Of a stretch of 64,000 bases of DNA, positions 7,693-14,509 are shown in pieces (the stretch's first letter is position 1; the number at the start of each line of letters is the position of its first letter). Below the pieces are notes generated by a model. The model ran no database searches and had not been told where the DNA came from. It saw only the letters and a list, made by a program, of their open reading frames with translations. Both the position numbers and the translations under genes were made by a program. Source of the DNA: Microbacterium sp. TPD7012 (GTDB taxonomy: Bacteria; Actinomycetota; Actinomycetes; Actinomycetales; Microbacteriaceae); assembly GCF_003075395.1 (NCBI RefSeq), contig NZ_QDFV01000004.1:479668-543667 (forward strand), in the 5' to 3' direction.

Positions 7693-7931
7693 TGGTCCAT
7701 CTCCTTGAGCTCGTCGTCGACACTGGTTGGGCGGCGCAGGAGCCGCGGGGCTTCGGGCAGCTCTGTCGCCAGCTCGACGAGGCGTACGGCGATCGCGCGG
7801 GCGAGGTGCTTGTCGGCCGTACTCATCGCGATGTAGCCGTCGTCGCCGATGATGGCGATCTCGTCACTGGTTGTCTTGACGACGATCTCCGCTGCAGCCT
7901 CGGCATCAAGCTCCTCGTCGGTCTTGCTCAT
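7689..7931 (-). CDS. hypothetical acidic phage protein
   Basis: 80 residues, with an acidic N-terminus (MSKTDEELDAEAAAEI), a Gly/Asp turn, a helical centre and a Pro/Arg-rich segment before an acidic tail. Overlaps both neighbours by four bases. No recognisable family or motif. Confidence 0.55.
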   Translation of the reverse strand: MSKTDEELDAEAAAEIVVKTTSDEIAIIGDDGYIAMSTADKHLARAIAVRLVELATELPEAPRLLRRPTSVDDELKEMDQ

Positions 7932-8641
7932 GCTTCCGGCTCCCAGTAGTTCTTGGTTCGGTCTTCGATGGCCTTCTCGTCGATGCCGCAGAGCCAGAGG
8001 TACGCAGAGGTGATGTCACCTTCGTGCACGACGTCGTTCATCGGTGATTTGACGATGACGGACGTGTCGCGGATGGACACACGCATGTGTTCCCGGCGGG
8101 CGAGACCCCGGAGACGCGATGCGGCTCGGGCAATCCGCTCCGCACTGATCGGGTTGAACTTCATCGCGCTCACGATGACGGCATCCTCGTCGTCGGCCAG
8201 CACGCAGACGTACGTGCCCCGGTGGAGCCAGAGGACGTTGCCGGAGGGCGCCACGTATGGTCCCCACTCTGGACGTCCGTCATCCCCGACATAGATCAGG
8301 CTGTAGCTGACATCGCGTTCCCACTTGTTGGGCCGGTTGCTTATGACCTCAAACATTGAGACGAGATGCTTGCGCTCAAGCTTCCGTCCCCTTCCGGGCT
8401 GGCTGACGATGTGTGCATCGACGCCATCTGCGCGCCACTGGTTTCGTTCTGCGACGAGAACGCGTCGGCGCTCGGCCTCGAGGCGTTCATGTTCCTGCGT
8501 GATTGCCTTGAACTGCTCGCGGATACTTGCGAGAGACTCCGCGGCCGATAGTCTGGTGTTCATCAGATTGGTTCCTTTCGAGGGATCGGAGACCTCGACA
8601 CCCTGGCCGGTGTCGGGGTCTTTTTCATTGGTGGTGGACAT
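7928..8641 (-). CDS. hypothetical early phage protein with coiled-coil segment
   Basis: From ATG 8641, one base after the stop of the HTH gene, it is 237 residues. An internal ATG at 8563 preceded by AAAGGAA is an equally good start (211 residues) and has the better ribosome site. A charged coiled coil (EQFKAITQEHERLEAERRRV) precedes a globular domain with GDDGRPEWGPYVAPSG and repeated beta strands. It ends with a Trp/Glu tail. No family recognised. It may be a recombination or anti-host early protein. Confidence 0.6.
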   Translation of the reverse strand: MSTTNEKDPDTGQGVEVSDPSKGTNLMNTRLSAAESLASIREQFKAITQEHERLEAERRRVLVAERNQWRADGVDAHIVSQPGRGRKLERKHLVSMFEVISNRPNKWERDVSYSLIYVGDDGRPEWGPYVAPSGNVLWLHRGTYVCVLADDEDAVIVSAMKFNPISAERIARAASRLRGLARREHMRVSIRDTSVIVKSPMNDVVHEGDITSAYLWLCGIDEKAIEDRTKNYWEPEA

Positions 8642-8642
8642 T

Positions 8643-8837
8643 TCAGGACGCTTCGATCCAGGCGAGAACGTCTTCGCGGCGGTAGCGAACGGTTGAACCG
8701 CCGCCGAGCCGAACGCTCTTCGGGCCCTTGCCTTCGGCTGCCCATCGGGCGAGCGTTGGGATCGACGTCTGCGTGAACTCGGCGACCTGTCGCCGCGTGG
8801 CGATGTCGGGCAGTTCTCCGAACGCTGTGCGCTCCAT
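8643..8837 (-). CDS. excisionase-like HTH protein (Cro/Xis position)
   Basis: 64 residues. RQVAEFTQTSIPTLARWAAEG, then KSVRLGGGSTVRYRREDVLAW, is the standard AlpA/HTH_17 winged helix of excisionases and small regulators. ATG 8837 has AAAGGAG at good spacing. It is the first gene of the leftward operon and faces the repressor across 91 bp, the place of a Cro or Xis. It could act as either: repressing the early promoter or directing the right-hand integrase to excise. Confidence 0.75.
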   Translation of the reverse strand: MERTAFGELPDIATRRQVAEFTQTSIPTLARWAAEGKGPKSVRLGGGSTVRYRREDVLAWIEAS

Positions 8838-8870
8838 CTCGTCTCCTTTGATTTGCGGATTACGACATCA

Positions 8871-8888
8871 GTTGTCGACTTGGACAAC
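8871..8888. promoter_or_regulatory. candidate repressor operator in the divergent early promoter region
   Basis: GTTGTC-GACTTG-GACAAC is a perfect 6-6-6 inverted repeat. A further GACAAC half-site lies at 8931-8936, just inside the repressor gene. On the minus strand TTGTCC (8882-8887) with 17 nt to CGTAAT gives a plausible early promoter overlapping the repeat, so repressor bound here would shut the leftward operon. On the plus strand TATGAT (8916-8921) ends 7 nt before the repressor ATG. Confidence 0.55.
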
Positions 8889-8928
8889 AGTAACACGCGA
8901 TTGGCGATGAGGCCATATGATGTTCGCT

Positions 8929-9591
8929 ATGACAACTTCGGATGAAGAGTTCGGACAGGCCGTTGCGTCTCATCGCGCGACGCAACGGATGAGTCAGAAG
9001 GATCTGGCGGCGGCTCTGACGCAGGCGGGGATGAAGGTCGACGCTCCTGCCGTCTCTCGCATCGAGAAGGGGCAGCGCGCCGTGAGGCTTGCCGAAGCCC
9101 TCAAGATTGCCGACGTACTCGGCCGCGAGATCGGCGACCTAGTCGGTGCGAAGATGACCGCTCAGGAACGCATGGGGGCCGCCTTCAACAACGTCGAGTG
9201 GAGGGGCAACCAGCTCGCAGAGAGCTCGGCGCGCTTCGCCGAGGAGTTGATGAACGCCGGCGTCCTGTTCGGTGAAGATCCCAGCCTTCTTGACGCTCTT
9301 GACGATCTCGCGGTCGGTCGTCCGCGAGACTCTTCCGACTTCCCACGGTGGTACGCGGGTGTCGTCCGCGAGCGCGTGTGGCAGGTACGACGTGAGCGCG
9401 TTGGACAGGGGAGTTACACGGTCTACCCCGTCGCCGCCGACAAGCCGGGGTTGCTCGAGGCAATCACCGCGGTGGCCGACACGGCTCTACTGTCGGGTGG
9501 CGAGTACGAGGCTCTTGAGGAATCGGGCGTCATGGTCATGGGCGTGCTGGACACCGTCGCCGACGAAGTGAAGCATCGGCCGACCTTCTGA
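8929..9591 (+). CDS. XRE-family phage repressor
   Basis: 220 residues from ATG 8929. Upstream in-frame ATGs (8917, 8920) lie inside the apparent -10 (TATGAT, 8916-8921), so the mRNA is probably leaderless, as for lambda cI made from its maintenance promoter. The N-terminus has a full XRE helix-turn-helix (SQKDLAAALTQAG, then APAVSRIEKGQRAV). The C-terminal part is helical and lacks a LexA-type Ala-Gly/Ser-Lys peptidase signature, so RecA-dependent self-cleavage is not evident. Its TGA overlaps the integrase ATG (TGATG), which links immunity and integrase expression. Confidence 0.8.
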   Translation: MTTSDEEFGQAVASHRATQRMSQKDLAAALTQAGMKVDAPAVSRIEKGQRAVRLAEALKIADVLGREIGDLVGAKMTAQERMGAAFNNVEWRGNQLAESSARFAEELMNAGVLFGEDPSLLDALDDLAVGRPRDSSDFPRWYAGVVRERVWQVRRERVGQGSYTVYPVAADKPGLLEAITAVADTALLSGGEYEALEESGVMVMGVLDTVADEVKHRPTF

Positions 9592-10676
9592 TGCCTCGTC
9601 CACGGACTCCCCTGAGTAGCTTCGGAAGGATCTCCGCTGTTGAGATCGAGGACGGCAAGTGGCGAGCCCGGACGCGGTATCGATTCGACGATGGAAAGCT
9701 GCGACAGGTGGAGCGATTCGCCCCGTCGAAGGCGAAGGCGGAGGCGGCGTTGAAGAAGGCGCTGACGACGATCCAGGCGAGTACTGCCACGGAGGTGAAG
9801 CGAGAGACTCGGCTGAGTGATCTCGGTGAACGGTTCCTGCTGTCGAAGGCTGACCGCGCCCCGCGGACGGTCGAGACGTACACGCACAGCGTGCGCAAGG
9901 TCATCGTGCCACGCATTGGCGACCTTGCGGTGACGGAGGCGACGGCCGATCGACTGCAGCGCACGTTGAATGCGATCGCCGCGGAGAACGGCCCTGGCGA
10001 GGCCAAGAAGGCCCGAGCGGTGTTGTCGGGCATGATGGGGCTCGCCGCGCGTTCTGACGCTGTAAAGACAAACCCGGTGCGTGAGCTGGCACCGATCCAG
10101 GCGAAGGCTGTGGGCGCCACGCCAGTCCCACTCTCGGAGCTTCCCGGGTTGCTTGAGAAGCTGGCTGCGGACGAGCAAGCCGCAGCTTCCGGGCTGGCTG
10201 ACATCGTGATGTTCATCGCCGGCACGGGCGCCCGCATCACGGAGGCGATTGGCCTGGATGTCGGCGACGTTGAGGGATCTGTCGTAACAATCAGGAAGTC
10301 GAAGACGAAGGCGGGGGAGCGGCGAATCACCGTGCCAGCCGCCGTGGCGGACAGGCTCAAGACCCTGTGCTCCGGGGAACACAGGGTCGGGCCACTGTTC
10401 CCGACGCCGCTAGGCAAACGCCGCGACCGTCGCAACATTTCCGGCGAGTGGCAAGCGACACGGGAGCGTCTCGGCCTCGGCGACTACACGTTCCACTCGT
10501 TCCGCAAGACGGTGGGCACCGCGCTCGATCAAGCGGGGCTCTCGCCTCGCGACGTCGCAGAGTACCTCGGTCACACGAACCCGTCGCTGACCATGAACAC
10601 CTACATGAGCAAGAAGGTCGGCGGGAGCCGAGCGGCAGACGCTCTAGAATCGTTGATGCACATTCGCGAAGATTGA
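9591..10676 (+). CDS. tyrosine recombinase / integrase (integrase 2)
   Basis: 361 residues: an AP2-like N-terminal arm-binding strand region (1-50), a core-binding domain (70-165) and a catalytic domain with R215 (GTGARITEA), K238/K240 as candidate lysines, H302 and R305 (FHSFRKT), H328 (LGHTN) and nucleophile Y338 (NTYMS). All catalytic positions are intact. It is translationally coupled to the repressor and ends 75 bp before tRNA-Thr. It is clearly different from integrase 1, so the element carries two recombinases. Confidence 0.93.
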   Translation: MPRPRTPLSSFGRISAVEIEDGKWRARTRYRFDDGKLRQVERFAPSKAKAEAALKKALTTIQASTATEVKRETRLSDLGERFLLSKADRAPRTVETYTHSVRKVIVPRIGDLAVTEATADRLQRTLNAIAAENGPGEAKKARAVLSGMMGLAARSDAVKTNPVRELAPIQAKAVGATPVPLSELPGLLEKLAADEQAAASGLADIVMFIAGTGARITEAIGLDVGDVEGSVVTIRKSKTKAGERRITVPAAVADRLKTLCSGEHRVGPLFPTPLGKRRDRRNISGEWQATRERLGLGDYTFHSFRKTVGTALDQAGLSPRDVAEYLGHTNPSLTMNTYMSKKVGGSRAADALESLMHIRED

Positions 10677-10732
10677 ATGCGCGGGGTTTGTGCGGGATCG
10701 GCTACCACCGAATTCGGACAACGACCCCAGAT

Positions 10733-10748
10733 CCGCGGAATTCCGCGG
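10733..10748. repeat. 16-bp perfect palindrome between integrase 2 and tRNA-Thr
   Basis: CCGCGGAATTCCGCGG reads the same on both strands and ends three bases before the tRNA gene. Possible roles are recombinase or host-factor binding at the element junction, or a regulator site in the tRNA promoter. The rest of 10677-10751 shows no second tRNA fragment. Confidence 0.5.
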
Positions 10749-10751
10749 CTC

Positions 10752-10824
10752 GCCGACTTGGCGCAATTGGTAGCGCACCGTACTTGTAATACGGGGGTTA
10801 CGGGTTCGAGTCCCGTAGTCGGCT
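10752..10824 (+). tRNA. tRNA-Thr (anticodon TGT)
   Basis: A complete cloverleaf: acceptor GCCGACT pairs with AGTCGGC, the anticodon stem CCGTA/TACGG encloses CTTGTAA (anticodon TGT, decoding ACA), and the T-arm has GGTTCGAGTCC. CCA is not encoded. The gene is intact although the element lies on its 5' side, which is not the usual geometry for integration into a tRNA 3' end. Confidence 0.95.
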
Positions 10825-10830
10825 CCGTGC

Positions 10831-10875
10831 GAGAAGGCCCGCCTCCCCGGTGAATCCGGAGAGGCGGGCCTTCTC
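10831..10875. terminator. hairpin terminator after tRNA-Thr
   Basis: GAGAAGGCCCGCCTC and GAGGCGGGCCTTCTC form a perfect 15-bp stem around a 15-nt loop. It can serve the tRNA from the left and the secreted-protein gene (10921-11394) from the right. Confidence 0.8.
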
Positions 10876-10920
10876 TGTGTCCAGCGGGAGATCACTCCCG
10901 CCCGTCAGCGCGCCCGTGTC

Positions 10921-11394
10921 TCAGCGCAGAGTGACGTCGATCGTCTCCGTGAACGGGTCGATGTCGATGTTGGTCGTGATCGAGTATCCGGATCCGGAGG
11001 GGCCGGTGGGACGGAACTGGATGCGGACATTGGTGATGTCGCTCGCGGTGATCACGCCGGTGATCGAGCCGTCGGGGTTCTGCGTGACGACGATGCCGAT
11101 GGCGTTGACGACCTGCAGGGTGACGCCCGGATCCGGGACGATCATGACGCTGGTGCCGGCGGGGAGCAGCGCGAGGTTGCCGTCCGCATCGCTGCCCTCG
11201 ACGGTGAAGTTGGTCACGTTGCCGCTCACGACGCTGACGGTCGCGCCGGTGGCCCAGAAGGTCGCAGCGGGAGGCGTCTGCGATGCGGCGGCGAGCGGCG
11301 TCGCTACGGCGACGGCGACGACGGGGACCGACCAGGCTGCGCCCTTGACGAGGGTCCGGCGCGAGAGGTCGCGGGTGCTGAGGTTGTCCTGCAT
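10921..11394 (-). CDS. Tat-signal secreted protein, small beta-rich domain
   Basis: 157 residues from ATG 11394 (AAAGGAAAG upstream; a longer frame from 11433 lacks a ribosome site). A Tat signal (LSRRTLVKGAAW plus hydrophobic core and ATPLAAAS) leads to a beta-rich domain of about 115 residues with no cysteines. The signal peptide is strikingly like that of the gene reading away at 11638, so the two are probably related by duplication. A cell-surface or exported protein of unknown function, divergent from the adhesin operon across 243 bp. Confidence 0.75.
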   Translation of the reverse strand: MQDNLSTRDLSRRTLVKGAAWSVPVVAVAVATPLAAASQTPPAATFWATGATVSVVSGNVTNFTVEGSDADGNLALLPAGTSVMIVPDPGVTLQVVNAIGIVVTQNPDGSITGVITASDITNVRIQFRPTGPSGSGYSITTNIDIDPFTETIDVTLR

Positions 11395-11637
11395 TTCTTT
11401 CCTTTTCCGGCTCTGAGGAGCCATCTCTTCCACGTGTGCGCGCGTCGTGACGCGGAGAGCGCATGATCGCTGAGTGCGCCACGGAGAAGGAGTCCCATCG
11501 GCCCCCGAAGTGACGCCGAACGGAGGAATCCACCGGAGATTTCACGATCTGCTGGATCTCGCGTCACTCCTGCGACGTTTCCGACTCCTTCCCAATGTGT
11601 CGACAGACTGTCGGCCGCTTGAGGGGAGTCAAATCAG

Positions 11638-12420
11638 ATGAAGGAACAAGAGGCAGTCCAGAAGCGTGGCCTGACGCGGAGAACGGTCGTGATCGGCGGG
11701 GCATGGTCCGTGCCCGTGATCGCGGCGGCCGTGGCCACACCGCTCACCGCCGCGTCCGTGGCATGCACCGCAGCGCTCAGCACGAGCACCGCCGTCTACT
11801 CGCGGTTGAGCGGCACCTCGTCGCTGTTCACCTGGGTGGACGTCTTCGGTGACGGCAAGGACCTCACACTCACGCTCAGCGCGGTCCCCAACGGTGCGAG
11901 CAACATGACGATCAACCAGACGAACAACCTTCGTCTCGACTCCGCCACCGTCGGCGGGGAAGCGCAGCCCAGCGTGCATCTCGCGCTCGACACCGCCGAT
12001 CTCCGCAATCTCGGCGGAGGGCAGCGCGTCACGTTCAGCTTCGCTCTGGACGGAGTGGCGACCACGGTCTCGGACCTCGGCTACACGATCAAGGACATCG
12101 ACGGCGTCCAGGCTCTGGACGGCCTCGGTGGTGCGGAGCGCGTATACGTCTCCGAAGGCACCGGAACGTACAACTCCGACTGGATCCGCGGCCAGGGGAC
12201 GGGCACCAACGCATGGCGGCCGTTCACCGGCTCGCCGAACCCCGAGGTCGCGCCCACCAGCGCGGCTGGGAACGTGCGGGTGACCGCGTCGGGTGTCAGC
12301 GCGTTCGACCTCACCTTCGTCGCCAACAACTCCGGGCGTGCGCTCGGAGAGCGGCCGCCCCAGAACATCTGGATCGGGCCGCTCACGTTCACCGCCCTCA
12401 ACCCGGTGTGCACGGTATGA
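11638..12420 (+). CDS. Tat-signal secreted surface protein
   Basis: 260 residues from ATG 11638 with GAGGGGAG upstream. The Tat signal (LTRRTVVIGGAWSVPV, then ATPLTAAS) is followed by a beta-sandwich-like domain rich in Thr, Asn and Gly with Cys near residue 43 and again at the very C-terminus, possibly a disulfide. Its TGA overlaps the ATG of the thioester adhesin, so the two proteins are made together and may work together at the cell wall. No lipobox or sorting signal is present, so it is probably released or held by another protein. Confidence 0.8.
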   Translation: MKEQEAVQKRGLTRRTVVIGGAWSVPVIAAAVATPLTAASVACTAALSTSTAVYSRLSGTSSLFTWVDVFGDGKDLTLTLSAVPNGASNMTINQTNNLRLDSATVGGEAQPSVHLALDTADLRNLGGGQRVTFSFALDGVATTVSDLGYTIKDIDGVQALDGLGGAERVYVSEGTGTYNSDWIRGQGTGTNAWRPFTGSPNPEVAPTSAAGNVRVTASGVSAFDLTFVANNSGRALGERPPQNIWIGPLTFTALNPVCTV

Positions 12421-14303
12421 ACCGCCGGAGCGACACGGGGGTGTCGAGAGGGTCGAGCCGCGCGGGACGCTGGCTCGCCGGTGCGCTGCTCGCGCTCGGA
12501 GCCGCCATCGCACCCGGTGGCGTCAGCGCAGCCATGGCGGCCGAGGTCGAACCGGGCGATGCGGTCTACATCGGCGGCAAGGAGGGATACGGCGGCACCG
12601 GCGTCTTCCCGATCTGGTCCTCAGGGGTGCAGGAAGGGGATCCGGATTACTGGGCGTACTGCATCGAGCACGACGTGTCGGCGGAGACCGGACTGCTGGG
12701 CGTCGCCGGAGGCCTCGACAGCTACCTCGGCGCCAACTACTTCACCGACCCGGCGGTCACCGGCAAGGTGCTGTGGGTGCTGGCGAACAGCTTCCCGGCC
12801 GTGAGCCTCGAAGACCTCGGTGCGGCGGCGGGGGTGCCGGGCATCTCGCGCAACGACGCCATCGAGGCGACCCAGTACGCGATCTGGCGATACACCGACC
12901 TGACCTTCGATGCCCCCTGGGCCTGGGAGACCCCCGACTCGGAGGCTGCCTACTGGTATCTCGTGAACGGGGCGAACGCCAGTCCGGGGCTCACCCCCGA
13001 AGACCTGCAGGTGACGGCCTCGGTGACGGCGCCCGGCACACCCCAGACCGCGGGGAGCCTCGTGGGACCCTTCACGGTGAACACCGATCAGGCCTCGGTC
13101 GTCGTCTCGGTGGATCCCGCCGTCACGATCACGGATGCCGCAGGGACCGCGGTCGACCCGAACGCGGTCGTCGACGGACAGGAGCTCTACCTGGATCTGC
13201 GGGGCTCGACCGCCGCGGGGAGCGCCACCGTGCGCGCGACCGCCGTCGGCTCGGGAAGCACGGGCACCGTGATCTCGGTGCCGACCACGCCGGGCGGCAC
13301 CCCGACAGCGGAGGACCACGCGCAGTCGATCATCCTGGTCGCGCCGGAGACGGCGCAGACGACGGGAGAAGCCACGGTGGACTGGGCTGCGCAGCCGGGT
13401 GCCGTCGAGCCGGTGATCGGGACGTCGCTGGTCGACGCCGCAGACGGAGACCGGGTGCTGGGATGGAACGGCGGCACCGTGATCGACACGGTCGCCTACC
13501 AGAACCTGGTCCCGGGCACCGAGTACACGATCTCGGGTGAGCTCATGCGCAAGTCCGACGGTCAGCCCACCGGGATCACCGGTGCGACGACCTTCACCCC
13601 CACCGTGGCGAACGGCTCGATCGACGTCAGCTTCGTCGTACCCGAGGGATATGCGGGTGAGACGCTCGTCGCCTTCGAGGAGCTCTTCGAAGGCGCGGGC
13701 GGCGCGGGCGAGCCGGTCGCGGAGCACAAGGACATCGACGACGCCGCACAGACCGTGACGGTGGAGACGGCCCCGGAGGTGCCGGTCCCGGCGATCGGGA
13801 CGTCGCTGGTGGATGCCGCCGACCAGGACCACGTACTGAGCTCCGGCGGGGGGACGCTCATCGACACGGTCGCGTACCTCAACCTCACTCCCGGGGTGGA
13901 GTACACGGTCGTCGGCGAGCTGATGGACAAGGCCGACAGCCAGCCGACCGGGATCATGGGGTCGGCCACATTCACGCCGACGAGCGCGAACGGGTCGATC
14001 GACGTGACGTTCACCGTTCCTGCGGGGTTCTCCGGCGACGTGCTGGTCGCCTTCGAGTGGCTCTTCGTGGGTGACGACGAGGGGGACGAACCCGTCGCCG
14101 CGCACACGGACATCCATGACGCGGCGCAGACGGTCGCTGTCGAGGCGGGAACCTCCGTCGTCCCCACGACGCCGAAGCCCGGCAGCGGGAGTCTCGCCGT
14201 CACCGGCGCCGCGGCACCGACGGTGATCGTCGCGGCCGCGTCGGCCGCTCTCCTCGCGGGAGCGATCCTGATGCGGTCGAGAAGGCGCGACGTCGACGCC
14301 TGA
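12417..14303 (+). CDS. thioester-domain, VaFE-repeat surface adhesin with LAVTG sorting signal
   Basis: 628 residues. A Sec signal peptide (about 1-42) precedes a thioester domain with C82 (WAYCIEH) and Q153 (ATQYAIW), the Cys and Gln that form the internal thioester in Gram-positive adhesins. An Ig-like region (about 190-325) follows, then two VaFE repeats beginning near 334 and 459 (PVIGTSLVDAADGD and PAIGTSLVDAADQD, ending VAFEEL and VAFEWL), which normally form isopeptide bonds. The C-terminus has LAVTG, a hydrophobic helix and RSRRR, a class-E sortase signal. It should bind a host or biofilm surface covalently while wall-anchored. ATG 12417 overlaps the previous stop (ATGA). Confidence 0.9.
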   Translation: MNRRSDTGVSRGSSRAGRWLAGALLALGAAIAPGGVSAAMAAEVEPGDAVYIGGKEGYGGTGVFPIWSSGVQEGDPDYWAYCIEHDVSAETGLLGVAGGLDSYLGANYFTDPAVTGKVLWVLANSFPAVSLEDLGAAAGVPGISRNDAIEATQYAIWRYTDLTFDAPWAWETPDSEAAYWYLVNGANASPGLTPEDLQVTASVTAPGTPQTAGSLVGPFTVNTDQASVVVSVDPAVTITDAAGTAVDPNAVVDGQELYLDLRGSTAAGSATVRATAVGSGSTGTVISVPTTPGGTPTAEDHAQSIILVAPETAQTTGEATVDWAAQPGAVEPVIGTSLVDAADGDRVLGWNGGTVIDTVAYQNLVPGTEYTISGELMRKSDGQPTGITGATTFTPTVANGSIDVSFVVPEGYAGETLVAFEELFEGAGGAGEPVAEHKDIDDAAQTVTVETAPEVPVPAIGTSLVDAADQDHVLSSGGGTLIDTVAYLNLTPGVEYTVVGELMDKADSQPTGIMGSATFTPTSANGSIDVTFTVPAGFSGDVLVAFEWLFVGDDEGDEPVAAHTDIHDAAQTVAVEAGTSVVPTTPKPGSGSLAVTGAAAPTVIVAAASAALLAGAILMRSRRRDVDA

Positions 14304-14314
14304 CCTGCGGGTCC

Positions 14315-14359
14315 GCGCGGGCAGAGCGGCGAGAGGATCCTCCGCTGCTCTGCCCGCGC
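14315..14359 (+). terminator. hairpin terminator after the adhesin operon
   Basis: GCGCGGGCAGAGC and GCTCTGCCCGCGC form a 13-bp perfect stem, extended inside by a further partial stem. There is no T-run, so it may need Rho or act by structure alone. Confidence 0.6.
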
Positions 14360-14509
14360 TTCCGCGTGGGGGAGGACCGATCCGGGATGGCCTCCACGCC
14401 CCCGGCGGGGATATCATTGAACGTCGATTCAAGATCGGATCGATCGCGCGGGTCGACTCGCGTCCGGCTGCTCGGCGGAGACGAGCGGGCGTTTTCTGGA
14501 GAGGGAGAC

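Noticed and set aside
12621..14432. Long open frame antisense to the adhesin (603 codons)
   Set aside because: A shadow of high-GC coding bias: its composition is Arg/Gly/Asp-rich with no domain, while the plus strand has a complete, recognisable adhesin.
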